From positions 1-52,805 of the forward strand of contig JACYMD010000040.1 of the NCBI GenBank assembly GCA_015272215.1: 52,805 nt of DNA. Reading direction: 5' to 3'. Below are positions 19,316 to 28,221 of this stretch, one piece after another. Position numbers and translations under genes: made by a program. The notes beneath the pieces were generated by a model. It made no database searches. It was given only the letters and a program-made list of their open reading frames with translations, and had not been told where the DNA came from. The stretch's first letter is position 1. Every line of letters begins with the position of its first letter. The DNA comes from Rivularia sp. T60_A2020_040 (GTDB lineage Bacteria; Cyanobacteriota; Cyanobacteriia; Cyanobacteriales; Nostocaceae).

Positions 19316-19551
19316 ATTTAATCATATATTTATTTGATCAATTATTAATTATCAAATTTATCCAGCCTAGTTTTCCAGATATTTCTATTCTTCCAAACTC
19401 TACTTTTATTAGATTAGCTTAAGTCTTGGGAAGAAGCTGCTAGGGTAAGAATAAATTGTTAATTAATACGATACGAATAAAATAACACAGAAATTTCCCT
19501 CCCCGAAACTTGCAGAGAGGGATATTAGATTATCGTTTGTCGCTACCAGTT

Positions 19552-20592
19552 TTAACTAGCAATCCTTGGAGGATTAACCATATCGTTGTTTTTAAAGTCA
19601 AATCCGGCTTCGGTTAAACGAGCGCGGCTAGCGTGCCATATATGTCCGCAGAGAAATAAGGTTGCAAGGACAATATGAAAACTTACCAACCATCCGCGAG
19701 ATGATACTAAATCTGGAGAAGATTCTATCATCCTTGCCGGACCGTAAAAGACTTCTGGATAAACGGTGTCATTGAAAAAGGCAAAAGTTGCAGCCAGAAA
19801 GCCCATATATGCTATGGCACCTAAACTATAGGATAAATAAGCCTCTCCAGACCAAACTAAAACTTTCTCTGTCCAAGCAAATGGCTTGCTGATAATGTGC
19901 CAAATACCACCACCAATGCACATTAAACCAACCCAAATATGACCGCCAATAACATCTTCCAAGTTGTCTACAGCAGCCATACCTGTAGCACCATGAACGG
20001 GAAATAAGTAACTAAAAATTCTCAATGGGTTAAGTGTAGGATTGCTAATTACTCGCACGTCTCCATCGATTCCCAGATTCGGATCAAATAATCCACCCCA
20101 TAACATTGCTTTGGCGACTAATAACCAAGCTCCGACACCCAAAAGGATCAGATGAATTCCTAAGATAGTCGTCATCTTATTTTTATCTTTCCAGTTGTAG
20201 CCAAAAAAGCCTGCAAAAGTGGAGTTTTCCGGTAATACACTTGGTCCTTTTAAGGAGTGAAATATACCACCCGCGCCTAATACCGCTGAGGAAATTAAGT
20301 GCAGTACCCCAATTAGGTAATAAGGTTCAATATCATTTACTGCACCTCCACTACCCACACCTAAACCGAGGCTTGCTAAATGTGGAAGTAAAATTAAACC
20401 TTGTTCGTACATTGGTAAAGCTGGATTAAAGTGTGACAATTCAAACAATGTGATTGCACCAGCCCAAAAGACTATCAAACCGGCATGAGCTACATGAGCG
20501 CCCAGTAATTTACCCGATAAATTCAGCAACCGAGCATTACCACGATACCAGTCAACGTCAGTAAAGTTATATCTTTGATTGGATAGAGTCAT
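19552..20592 (-). CDS. CP43-like chlorophyll-binding antenna protein (Pcb/IsiA family, third copy)
   Basis: 346 residues with the six-helix CP43/IsiA plan and without the large lumenal loop of CP43. Family stretches include [106 protein letters not shown]-type endings and many helix histidines for chlorophyll. It differs from IsiA in loop content ([20 protein letters not shown]) and in a C-terminal [15 protein letters not shown]. It is the last gene of the isi cluster. A GATTTTA heptamer array touches its start with no Shine-Dalgarno sequence in view. It probably forms an antenna around a photosystem during iron stress. Confidence 0.9.
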   Translation of the reverse strand: MTLSNQRYNFTDVDWYRGNARLLNLSGKLLGAHVAHAGLIVFWAGAITLFELSHFNPALPMYEQGLILLPHLASLGLGVGSGGAVNDIEPYYLIGVLHLISSAVLGAGGIFHSLKGPSVLPENSTFAGFFGYNWKDKNKMTTILGIHLILLGVGAWLLVAKAMLWGGLFDPNLGIDGDVRVISNPTLNPLRIFSYLFPVHGATGMAAVDNLEDVIGGHIWVGLMCIGGGIWHIISKPFAWTEKVLVWSGEAYLSYSLGAIAYMGFLAATFAFFNDTVYPEVFYGPARMIESSPDLVSSRGWLVSFHIVLATLFLCGHIWHASRARLTEAGFDFKNNDMVNPPRIAS

Positions 20593-20630
20593 TCGATTTT
20601 AGATTTTAGATTTTAGATTTTGGATTTTGG
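20593..20630. repeat. TTTTAGA heptamer array abutting the pcb-like start codon
   Basis: About five TTTTAGA/TTTTGGA units start at the first base after the ATG complement. They therefore occupy the whole ribosome-binding position of the CP43-like gene at 19552-20592. Similar arrays stand at 9013-9041 and 41433-41461. Confidence 0.8.
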
Positions 20631-20638
20631 ATTATGTC

Positions 20639-20922
20639 CTAGTGGTCTATTGCATTAATTTTGATGGGTTTTGTTTGTCTACCGATATGCTGTAGAGACG
20701 TTATATATAACGTCTCTAGACAATTTGGGGAAAAACTAACCATTCATAATTAATATGGTGAAGTCCTAGTGGTCTATTGCATTAATTTTGATGGGTTTTG
20801 TTTGTCTACCGATATGCTGTAGAGACGTTATATATAACGTCTTTACAAGATTTCTGGTAAAATCTGACTACTAGTAAGGTTATATTAATCAACCCATTAA
20901 AACTAATGAAAAGGACTACTAG
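20639..20922. mobile_element. MITE-like element with inverted ends and an internal direct duplication
   Basis: The left end (CTAGTGGTCTATTGCATTAA..., 20639-20670) is an imperfect inverted repeat of the right end (20891-20922, read as CTAGTAGTCCTTTTCATTAG... on the minus strand); 26 of 32 positions match. The left 80 bases, including a perfect TAGAGACGTTA/TAACGTCTCTA palindrome, are repeated in direct orientation at 20763-20842. There is no coding capacity. A further end copy is at 15473-15504. It separates isiB from the downstream pcb-like gene. Confidence 0.7.
20693..20718. repeat. Perfect 26-bp TAGAGACGT palindrome
   Basis: TAGAGACGTTATA and its exact complement TATAACGTCTCTA. The second copy at 20820-20845 has one arm change (CTTTA for CTCTA). 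These can fold into hairpins that terminate or process the isi-cluster transcript between isiB and the downstream pcb-like gene. Confidence 0.85.
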
Positions 20923-20993
20923 TGGTCCCTCACGTGAACTTTGCCTGGGGTTGATGCAATTTACTACTCCCTACTCCCTCTGAGCATATTAAT

Positions 20994-21503
20994 TTACAAT
21001 CCAAAAGCTGACTTAACTTGAGCAGTCCAAGTCTTGATTCTTGCGTCGGTTAAATCTGATTGATTATCTTCATCAAGAGCGAGTCCACAGAATTTCCCAT
21101 CTCTCAAAGCTCTAGATTCGTTAAAATCATAGCCCTCCGTTGTAGTGTAACCAACGGTTTTTCCTCCTCTTTCGGAAATCTTTTCTTCTAACATCCCCAT
21201 CGCATCTTGGAAGTTATCTCCATAGCCAATTTGGTCTCCAGTACCGAAATAAGCAACCGTTTTACCACTAAAATCAATCTCGTCAAGTTCTTCAAAAAAG
21301 CCTTCCCAATCGCTTTGCAGCTCGCCGATATTCCAAGTCGGACAGCCAATAATCAGACATTCATACTGTTCAAAATCAGCCGCTTCTGCATCTGCAATGT
21401 CATGCATGGTGACATCCCCACCTAAAGCATCACGAATCGTTTCTGCCGCAGATTCGGTTTTACCAGTTGTAGTACCGTAAAAAAGACCAATTTGTTTCGA
21501 CAT
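20994..21503 (-). CDS. isiB: Flavodoxin IsiB
   Basis: A 169-residue long-chain flavodoxin that replaces ferredoxin as photosystem I electron acceptor when iron is scarce. The FMN phosphate loop is GTTTGKTE (about 10-17), and the isoalloxazine-flanking loops are PTWNIGELQSDW and FGTGDQIGYGDNFQDA with the stacking Trp and Tyr. The inserted loop of long-chain forms (TTTEGYDFNESRALRDGKFCGLALDEDN) is complete. Cys residues occur at LIIGCPTW and KFCGLAL. It lies in the same orientation between the 8-Cys protein and a CP43-like gene, but with gaps of about 600 and 400 bases, so it may have its own promoter. Confidence 0.97.
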   Translation of the reverse strand: MSKQIGLFYGTTTGKTESAAETIRDALGGDVTMHDIADAEAADFEQYECLIIGCPTWNIGELQSDWEGFFEELDEIDFSGKTVAYFGTGDQIGYGDNFQDAMGMLEEKISERGGKTVGYTTTEGYDFNESRALRDGKFCGLALDEDNQSDLTDARIKTWTAQVKSAFGL

Positions 21504-22119
21504 TTTAAGACTACTCGTTATTGATAATTAATTAACCAATCAAAATCCAATTCTTGCAACTATTTATTATTAGATGCACTCACCTTTGAGATAATACAAC
21601 ATCAAGCTAAAAATCAATCATTCCACAGGATACAGCGTTATTCATCGATTGTACGAAAATACATCCTCCTATCCTGTAAAGGCAAAGATAATTTTTTTCA
21701 AACATCCTACTTAATGCATATTTATCTCAATAATTATTTTTTTTAGCATACCAAGATTTTGCAAATTCTTAGCATTTTTTTTGTGAAGTTTTGTAAAGAT
21801 ATTAGTTGTTTGTAGTCAGGGAGTAGGCAATAGGAAGTATGGGAAAGGTTTTGAAGTTAATTTACAGTATATTTGATCTTTATGAGGCAGATTCGGACGG
21901 GCAGGGATGCCCATCCCACAAGAGTTTTATCATATAGCAGTGTATATTTTATTGCATAGTTTTGTTTATTGACACCAATTTACTTATGGTCAACTTATTT
22001 ATGGTAGTAGCCAGAATTATTAGGATATTTTTCTATTCCCAATTCCCTATTGCCAATTCCCTATTCCCTATTCCCTATTCCCTATTGCCAATTCCCAATT
22101 CCCATTGCTACTAATAAAC
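21504..22119. other. Gene-free stretch upstream of isiB
   Basis: No gene. Close to isiB (21519-21538) there is TTATTGATAATTAATTAACC, which has Fur-box-like GATAAT content but lies in the probable leader. A further AT-rich piece around 21715-21760 (TTTATCTCAATAATTATT) is another weak candidate operator. A GGGCAGGGATGCCCATCCC hairpin stands near 21900, and TTCCCTA heptamers occupy 22033-22100. Confidence 0.45.
22033..22107. repeat. TTCCCTA/TTCCCAA heptamer array
   Basis: Around ten mixed units of ATTCCCT, TTGCCAA and TTCCCAA just downstream of the 8-Cys protein's stop codon. A second array (22424-22471) stands just upstream of the same gene, so the gene is bracketed by arrays. Confidence 0.8.
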
Positions 22120-22395
22120 TTAATACAACTTGCGTTTACCTTTTTGAGAAGCATTAGAATTAACAGTTTTTGCTTCAAAATCAATGCAACCAATAGCTTC
22201 TTCCGAACAAGCTTTACAAGGATGAATCGTACATTTCAAACGGTAGTCATTAGTAAAAAAATCACATCCAGAACAAGGAATGTCATGCAGCTTTTTCAAC
22301 TGATTTGTTCCTTTACTTAACATCAACCAAAAACTAACAATAGATAAAATGACTATTGTCCAAGCACAGAAAGCACAAAAAAGTGTAGATAGCAT
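22120..22395 (-). CDS. Small membrane protein with eight cysteines in the isi cluster
   Basis: 91 residues. One N-terminal membrane helix (about 4-26) starts with a CAFC pair (C7, C10). A soluble tail follows with C41-x2-C44, C55, C60-x2-C63 and C70 within IPCSGCDFFTNDYRLKCTIHP and the ensuing CKACSEEAIGCIDFE. The pattern PCSxCxFFxxDYRLKCxxHP...SEEAxxCxDFE resembles small conserved cyanobacterial proteins of unknown role as I recall them. The tail could bind an Fe-S cluster, zinc or haem, or be redox-active. It lies between a CP43-like gene and isiB, in the same orientation. The extra cysteines (C7, C10, C60, C63) are worth checking against relatives. Confidence 0.75.
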   Translation of the reverse strand: MLSTLFCAFCAWTIVILSIVSFWLMLSKGTNQLKKLHDIPCSGCDFFTNDYRLKCTIHPCKACSEEAIGCIDFEAKTVNSNASQKGKRKLY

Positions 22396-22589
22396 AATAT
22401 CAAGTCCAGATGATTAGTTATTATTTCCTATTCCCTATTCCCAATTCCCTATTCCCTATTCCCTATTCCCTAGATAATTTATCCTCAAGAGAATTTTCTA
22501 AAAAAATGCCCGCAGATTAAGTTTGTCAGCTACAGGCATTTGAGGAACGTAGGCTCTGTCAAATCAGAAGAATCAAAAACTATGGATAA

Positions 22590-23555
22590 TTAAAGGTTTA
22601 TTTGACGGGAACGCCAAGAATGCCAAATATAACCACAAAAAGCAATAATTCCCAGAAAAAGCTGTACATTAGCTGTTCCCAAGCGGTCATAACCATAAAA
22701 CTCGCGAGGAAATACTAGTTGATTGTAAGCCACAAAAGGAATAGAAATAAAAGCCATCAAAGCTAAACCAAGCAGACTATAAGAAAGAATTTCCTCCCCA
22801 TTTTCAATTGGTAAAATTCGCCTTACCCATCTGAACGGTGGTACTAAAATATGCCAAACTCCACCGAAAATCAACATTAAACCGACCCAAATATGACCGC
22901 CGATGACATCTTCTAAATTGTCAACGCTTGCCATTCCTAAAAGAGTCCAACTGCCATTTTTTAAACCAACTAAGTAACCAAATATAATACTTGGCTCAAG
23001 AGTTGGGTTACTAATTAATCGGACTTCACCGATATTACTATCATAAATTCCCCCAAAAAACATCGCTTTTAATACTAAAAGAAATGCTCCAAAACCCAGA
23101 ACAATCAAATGATTACCCAAAATAAAACCTAATTGTCTGGGGTCATTCCATTCATAGTGAAACTTCGCCACAATTCCACCAGGACTATACAACACAGCCG
23201 GACCGCGAAATACATGAAAAAGTCCACCTGCACCTAAAACTGCTGAAGCGATTAAATGCACAATACCAATCACAAAATAGGGATAAGTATCTACTACTTG
23301 ACCATTAGCACCAATACCCCAGCCCAAAGTTGCTAGATGTGGTAATAGAGTCATCACCTGTTGATACATTGGTACTTCCGGGACAAAACGTAATACCTCA
23401 ATTATGGTAATACTTCCCGCCCAAAACATAATTAAACCTGCATGAGCGATATGAGCGCCGAGTAATTGACCAGATAAATCGGTTAAACGAGCATTACCGA
23501 TTAACCAAGGTGAGTCTGTACCTGATGCGAAAGTTTTATCTGTTGAGACAGCCAT
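22590..23555 (-). CDS. CP43-like chlorophyll-binding antenna protein (Pcb/IsiA family, second copy)
   Basis: 321 residues from the ATG at 23555 (MAVSTDK); the longer frame begins 12 codons upstream in the repeat-bearing spacer and is less likely. Six helices with family stretches [80 protein letters not shown] and [22 protein letters not shown]. It is shorter than IsiA because the C-terminal tail stops at [11 protein letters not shown], right after the last helix. It starts 72 bases after isiA, so co-transcription is likely, with a TAGAGAC stem in the spacer. It probably binds chlorophyll a and joins an iron-stress antenna. Confidence 0.92.
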   Translation of the reverse strand: MAVSTDKTFASGTDSPWLIGNARLTDLSGQLLGAHIAHAGLIMFWAGSITIIEVLRFVPEVPMYQQVMTLLPHLATLGWGIGANGQVVDTYPYFVIGIVHLIASAVLGAGGLFHVFRGPAVLYSPGGIVAKFHYEWNDPRQLGFILGNHLIVLGFGAFLLVLKAMFFGGIYDSNIGEVRLISNPTLEPSIIFGYLVGLKNGSWTLLGMASVDNLEDVIGGHIWVGLMLIFGGVWHILVPPFRWVRRILPIENGEEILSYSLLGLALMAFISIPFVAYNQLVFPREFYGYDRLGTANVQLFLGIIAFCGYIWHSWRSRQINL

Positions 23556-23593
23556 AATCTTTACCTTTTGCAAAATTTCACAAAATTTCAATT

Positions 23594-23622
23594 TAGAGAC
23601 GCTGCATAGAACAACGTCTCTA
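23594..23622. repeat. TAGAGACG...CGTCTCTA stem between isiA and the second CP43-like gene
   Basis: TAGAGACGCTG and its imperfect complement ACAACGTCTCTA enclose a short loop in the 72-base spacer. In the mRNA it would form a hairpin just after the isiA stop, well placed to slow read-through or protect the isiA message end and so make isiA more abundant than the next gene. Confidence 0.7.
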
Positions 23623-23627
23623 GAAAA

Positions 23628-24671
23628 TTAAGACTGACTACCAGCACTAGCTACAGAATCCAATGCCTTACCAAACTGTTTGAAGTCAACACCAATAGCT
23701 CGTAGCGCGTGCCAAAGATGTCCTTGCAAAAAGAAGAAAGCTAGGAAGAAATGAGTGTTTGCTAACCATGCTCTAGCTGTATGAGCGCCGTATGGTAAAT
23801 CTACAGTGTCAGCAAAATAAGGGCAAATGCCGAACTTGAGTTCCAAAACTGGTCCGTAAAACTCAACAGGATAAGCTAAGGTATTAACCGCACAGTAGTA
23901 AGATGCAACAAATCCAGCTAAGGCTATTCCTCCTAAAGAATAAGAAAGAATTGCTTCACCAGAGAAGATTAACAACCTTTTCGCCCAAGGTAATGGTTCT
24001 TGGATAATATGCCACACTCCGCCCCCAATCAGCATTACGCCGACATAGATATGTCCTCCTACTAAGTCTTCGAGATTATCCACACTAGCAAAATGAGTCT
24101 GATAACCATATATAACTAGTGGGTTAAGAGTCGGATTAGTAACTGTGCGGACAGTCTCAGATGCAGCATCATAGAGTCCACCAAAATACATTGCCTTAGC
24201 TACCAATAACAAGGCTCCGGCTCCTAAGAACAACAAGTGATGTCCTAAAATAATTCCCAATTGTTTGGGATCATCCCATTCAAAGTGAAACTTACGAGCT
24301 TGTCCGGTGGCATCTTTCAAGTTTCTCGGACCTTTGAAGGTATGGAACAGCGCACCTGCACCTAAGACAGCAGATGAGATTAAATGTATAGCTCCAATCG
24401 CAAAGTAAGCATATGTATCAACTACAATTCCACCATCTCCGACACCAAAACCCAAAGTCGCTAAATGAGGTAATAGAATCAATCCTTGTTCACCCATGGG
24501 GATATCAGGGTTATATCGAGATAGTTCAAATAGAGTGAATGAACCAGCCCACAAAGTAATTAAAGCTGCTTGCGCTGCATGAGCGCCGATAAATAAACCC
24601 GATAATTTGGCGAAGCGTGCATTACCAGCCCACCAATCATATTTAACCTTGGGATTATCGTAAGTTTGCAT
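23628..24671 (-). CDS. isiA: Iron-stress-induced chlorophyll-binding protein IsiA (CP43')
   Basis: 347 residues, very close to textbook IsiA throughout: [20 protein letters not shown] start, [93 protein letters not shown], and [21 protein letters not shown]. Six thylakoid helices bind chlorophyll a through conserved histidines. It forms rings around photosystem I trimers and quenches excess energy when iron is short. There is no PsaL-like fusion at the C-terminus ([19 protein letters not shown]). A strong AAGGAGA is placed upstream of the ATG. It is the first gene of the cluster. Confidence 0.97.
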   Translation of the reverse strand: MQTYDNPKVKYDWWAGNARFAKLSGLFIGAHAAQAALITLWAGSFTLFELSRYNPDIPMGEQGLILLPHLATLGFGVGDGGIVVDTYAYFAIGAIHLISSAVLGAGALFHTFKGPRNLKDATGQARKFHFEWDDPKQLGIILGHHLLFLGAGALLLVAKAMYFGGLYDAASETVRTVTNPTLNPLVIYGYQTHFASVDNLEDLVGGHIYVGVMLIGGGVWHIIQEPLPWAKRLLIFSGEAILSYSLGGIALAGFVASYYCAVNTLAYPVEFYGPVLELKFGICPYFADTVDLPYGAHTARAWLANTHFFLAFFFLQGHLWHALRAIGVDFKQFGKALDSVASAGSQS

Positions 24672-25262
24672 TGTTAATGCTTTCTCCTTGTTGCTATACT
24701 TGCTCAGTAATCTGACTTTAATTTACTGCTTGTATTTGCCAGAAGCAGCTAAATTAAAGACCGCAATCTTTATGGTTCAGACAATCGCTACAGCTAAACC
24801 ACTGTAGTTAGACAAACACAGCTTGTTAACGGACTTCTCGTTAACACTACTATATTTTTGTCTTTTGACTTAATGCTTAGTTTATTGATAATATTTTTTA
24901 TTAACAAGGATATTTACAAAAATTAATCTTTGCGATCGCCAAGGGCAGGCTTCGCAATCGCACTTTAGGTGATGTTTGGCACGTCAACCCTTAGATAATT
25001 TACATTTGAAACGCAAAGGAGCGCCGAGGTAAACGCACTCGTTACCAAAACAGGCAGTCGGCAGTCGGCAGTCGGGAAAAATGTGTCAGGGTTCCTTGAA
25101 ACCCCTCAATTTATTGATGGGGTACCACTGCCGACTGCCCACTTTCCACTGCCCCTCATGCAGAGTTATGATGTAAGCAAAAAAATAATTCGTCATTCAT
25201 AAATTGCTTTTTGTGAAAAACAATTTACAAACAACGAATAGTTTAATTTCAAAATGCTGATT
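24672..25262. other. isiA leader and promoter region, plus repeats toward the UbiB-side gene
   Basis: No gene. The isiA-proximal half (24672-24920) holds the leader and probable promoter. Further out are a HIP1 site at about 24933, an imperfect AGGGCAGGC-type repeat, and a GGCAGTC heptamer array at 25056-25077 followed by a GCCGACTGCC...GGGCAGTCGGC-like arrangement. The gene at 25263 is transcribed leftward, so the right-hand end holds its downstream sequence. Confidence 0.5.
24885..24905 (-). promoter_or_regulatory. Candidate Fur box upstream of isiA
   Basis: TTGATAATATTTTTTATTAA is an imperfect dyad with GATAATA in the left arm, about 215-235 bases before the isiA ATG. A -10-like TATAGT (read on the minus strand, at 24850-24855) lies just inside it, so a repressor there would block the promoter and leave a leader of about 170 bases. 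Long isiA leaders and Fur repression are known in other cyanobacteria; this exact site is inferred from pattern only. Confidence 0.4.
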
Positions 25263-25637
25263 TTAGTTGAAAGAATCTAAATCAAATGATTGAAATCCCC
25301 GACTTTCAGCATAAGTCATCATGCTTCCCAATTGAAATCCAGTTAAGATACAAGTCAATAAAGTAATTGGTAAACCTACCGCACAAGCTAACCAATTTGG
25401 AAAACCAAATATTGCTAAACCTGAACACAGAAATAAACCAATTCCCAATGTAATCCCAGTAAATGGTATAACTAATTGCTTGTATGAAAAACGAGGAGCG
25501 CTAGCTTCAGCACCGTTTTTCTGCCATGTTTGTGTAATTACTTTCAAAGTTCCAGCTAATGCTGCACCAGAAGTTATGGCGATAAAAAATCCGATAAATA
25601 ACACTAAGTAGGGCGGTTGTGTGGGGTAATAGTACAT
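25263..25637 (-). CDS. Small cyanobacterial membrane protein, function unknown
   Basis: 124 residues with three hydrophobic helices (about 11-31 LVLFIGFFIAITSGAALAG, 52-75 and 79-101) and an acidic, serine-rich end (YAESRGFQSFDLDSFN). The start has a good AGGAGA. It begins 31 bases after the UbiB-like kinase on the same strand, so the two are very likely co-transcribed. No family name recognised. The pairing with UbiB suggests a role in or near the same membrane process, but that is inference. Confidence 0.7.
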   Translation of the reverse strand: MYYYPTQPPYLVLFIGFFIAITSGAALAGTLKVITQTWQKNGAEASAPRFSYKQLVIPFTGITLGIGLFLCSGLAIFGFPNWLACAVGLPITLLTCILTGFQLGSMMTYAESRGFQSFDLDSFN

Positions 25638-25668
25638 TACATCTCCTGGTTATTTGTATGGCGTTTAG

Positions 25669-27378
25669 CTAACTGTTCTTTACTGAGTTTGAAATCGTAA
25701 ATGCGGGTAATATTGCTGCTACTCTCTCTCTAGAAAACTGAGTCAAAATTCCAATCGCTGCACCAAGTAAGCGAGATGGATTTAAATCGTCTTTGACTAG
25801 AGTCCATAAGCGCTGCACTTCTTGAGCGTGCAAACGGTCATCTTCGGTGAGTGCAATTACCAACTGCTGTTGCAGAAACTTACCTTCATCACTCAGTAAA
25901 TACTGTAACCCCATTTGTGCTGTCGGCAACAGATCGAAATTGTTGTCAGTGCGGGCGATCGCAATCATATTTTCCAATCGTTCCCATTGGAATTTACCAT
26001 CTTTAAATAGCACGTTGAGCAATCTTCGCCGTAGTTGAGGAGATTCACCCATGAGCAAGCGTCGCGCTACATAAGGATAAGCTACTTCGACAATTTTGAA
26101 GTTGGGATTTAAGGAGAGGGCAATTCCTTCTTGAGTCACCAAGGAACGAATAATTAAAGCGAATTTAGCGGGGACTCGGAAAGGGAAGTCGTACATGAGT
26201 TTGGAAAACTCATCGGTGATTGTTTTGAAGTTAAAGTCACCGACGTTACGATTAATTGCATCTCCGAGCAACGATTCTAAAGCCGGGACAATCGGACGAA
26301 TGTCTACATCTGGGGTGAGAAAACCCAGTTTTACGTAATCGTGGGCTAGGTCGGTATAATCTTTATTAATCAGATGAACTATCGCATCAACAAGAGTTTC
26401 TTTGGTAGTTTCATCGAGTTGATCCATCATGCCAAAATCGATGTAACCCATTCTACCATCTGGCATGGCGAATAAATTACCCGGATGGGGATCAGCGTGA
26501 AAGAAACCATGTTCTAACAACTGCTGTAAACCTGATGTGACTGCAATTTCAATTATGGCTTGGGGGTCTAAACCTGCGGCAATAATCCTTTTGGTGTCAG
26601 TCAGCTTGAAGCCATTGAGCCATTCTAAAGTTAAAACGTGAGTTGAAGTATAACGCCAATAAATCGCTGGAACCTTGACATTGGGGTCATTACGAAAGTT
26701 TGTTGCAAACCTTTCAGCGTTACGCCCTTCGTTTAAATAATCAATTTCCTCAAATAATTTGGTGCCGAATTCATCTACAATTAAGGTCAGGTCGTGACCT
26801 AAATTTAAAGGTAGCCAAGGAGCCAACCAACCAGCAGCCCAGCGCATCAAATACAAGTCCAAGGAAAGAATCGGACGTAAATTCGGACGCTGTACCTTGA
26901 CTGCGACTTCTTCACCCGTTAGCAAACGACCCCGGTAAACTTGACCCAAACTCGCAGCAGCTACCGGAGCGCTTGTAAGTTCGCTAAACATTTCTTTGAT
27001 GGGATGACCTAATTCGCTTTGAATCTGTCTCAAAGCCAAAGCGTTGTCAAACGGTGGCAATTGGTCTTGTAATTTGATCAGTTCGTCGAGAAAATCTTTG
27101 CGGATCAAATCCGGTCGTGTTGATAACGCTTGCCCGACTTTAATAAATGTCGGACCTAAAGCAACGAGCATTTTTCGTAGATGAACAGCTCGTCTCAACT
27201 TATTGCGTTCCGATACTCCCCGCCATTCATCCAATTTTAAACCCAGAATAAACCAGGCAAAATTCCCAAAAATTGCGATCGCCCGTCCCCAACCCAGCCA
27301 AGGACGCAAATTATAGTACCGCGCTATCTGATGTGCGTCGTACTTACGGTTACTTTCTGTGAGGGCTTGTGAATTCAC
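25669..27378 (-). CDS. ABC1/UbiB-family atypical protein kinase-like protein
   Basis: 569 residues starting at GTG. The family signature is complete: the KxGQ motif K80-V-G-Q83 with STRPDLI, the Ala-rich loop AAASLGQV (140-147) that replaces the Gly-rich loop of ordinary kinases, the catalytic-type lysine in VAVKVQRP (about 161), the catalytic loop HADPHPGN and the metal-binding DFG (YIDFGMMDQL). Members support isoprenoid-quinone or tocopherol metabolism and, in chloroplasts, plastoglobule function, using ATPase rather than classical kinase activity. Several copies per cyanobacterial genome are usual, so the exact role is open. It is followed at 31 bases by a small membrane protein gene. Confidence 0.93.
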   Translation of the reverse strand: MNSQALTESNRKYDAHQIARYYNLRPWLGWGRAIAIFGNFAWFILGLKLDEWRGVSERNKLRRAVHLRKMLVALGPTFIKVGQALSTRPDLIRKDFLDELIKLQDQLPPFDNALALRQIQSELGHPIKEMFSELTSAPVAAASLGQVYRGRLLTGEEVAVKVQRPNLRPILSLDLYLMRWAAGWLAPWLPLNLGHDLTLIVDEFGTKLFEEIDYLNEGRNAERFATNFRNDPNVKVPAIYWRYTSTHVLTLEWLNGFKLTDTKRIIAAGLDPQAIIEIAVTSGLQQLLEHGFFHADPHPGNLFAMPDGRMGYIDFGMMDQLDETTKETLVDAIVHLINKDYTDLAHDYVKLGFLTPDVDIRPIVPALESLLGDAINRNVGDFNFKTITDEFSKLMYDFPFRVPAKFALIIRSLVTQEGIALSLNPNFKIVEVAYPYVARRLLMGESPQLRRRLLNVLFKDGKFQWERLENMIAIARTDNNFDLLPTAQMGLQYLLSDEGKFLQQQLVIALTEDDRLHAQEVQRLWTLVKDDLNPSRLLGAAIGILTQFSRERVAAILPAFTISNSVKNS

Positions 27379-28221
27379 TCCCTTTTTACCTCTTTACCTA
27401 TTGATAGTTGAAATTAGACTCAATCTTTAAAACCAGTTAAAAACACCCATTAGTTCAACGAACTTTTTTAAATAATCCTTTTGTTATGCTTCGCATTTTT
27501 TAGCCAAAGTTTATTAAAAGTTACTTTTTATCTTTTATTATTTTATATTACTACATAAAAGTATAAATACTTAACAAAACGATTAGAAAACGCATTTTAG
27601 TTAATAACACTTAAGCCAAGAGTAACAAAAAAGACTAGCTAACATATTATCTTTTAAAGAAGTAAATCAATAATATGTTTCTAATTACCAAATATCAGGA
27701 ATATAAATCAAAATGCAGTTTTCCAGCATAATTAGAAATAAGTATATTTTGTGACAAAAAATCTGAAAAAATCAATTAAGCGCAAATTGTTGCATCAGAC
27801 GTATAATATTAACAATTGAATTAAAATAAGATTGGCGGGGGAATGTTTAGCATTGAGATTGTAGCGGTCTCAATTATAAACGAATATATGTCTTAAAATG
27901 GTTAACAAGAGTTACCGAGAGTTTGCCACCTCTTGCTACAATATTCTTAACTACAATGTACTTATTGATATTGATTAATTTTTGTCACTTACTTAAATCT
28001 GAGTAAACTATCTTCATTCAACAAAAATTATGTCCTTTTATATCCTCAATTGCAAAGTGAATAAATACATAGAATCGATAATTTTTATTTAGCTTTATTG
28101 GGGAAAACCAAGAAATTATCAATAGATAATCCTAATTATTACTATATAGAATTTAGGTTGACACAGGTAGCATAACAACCTACATCTAACAAATAATTTT
28201 ATGATTTCTTAATGATTTGTC
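27379..28221. other. Long AT-rich divergent intergenic region
   Basis: 843 bases with no gene, tRNA or array that I can see. It separates the UbiB operon (leftward) from the secreted-protein gene (rightward) and must hold both promoters. A TTGACA near 28158 lies about 60 bases before the downstream start, but no convincing -10 follows at proper spacing. Confidence 0.5.

Noticed and set aside
23628-24671. IsiA-PsaL fusion
   Set aside because: All three CP43-like proteins end within about 20 residues after the sixth helix; no PsaL-like segment is present.
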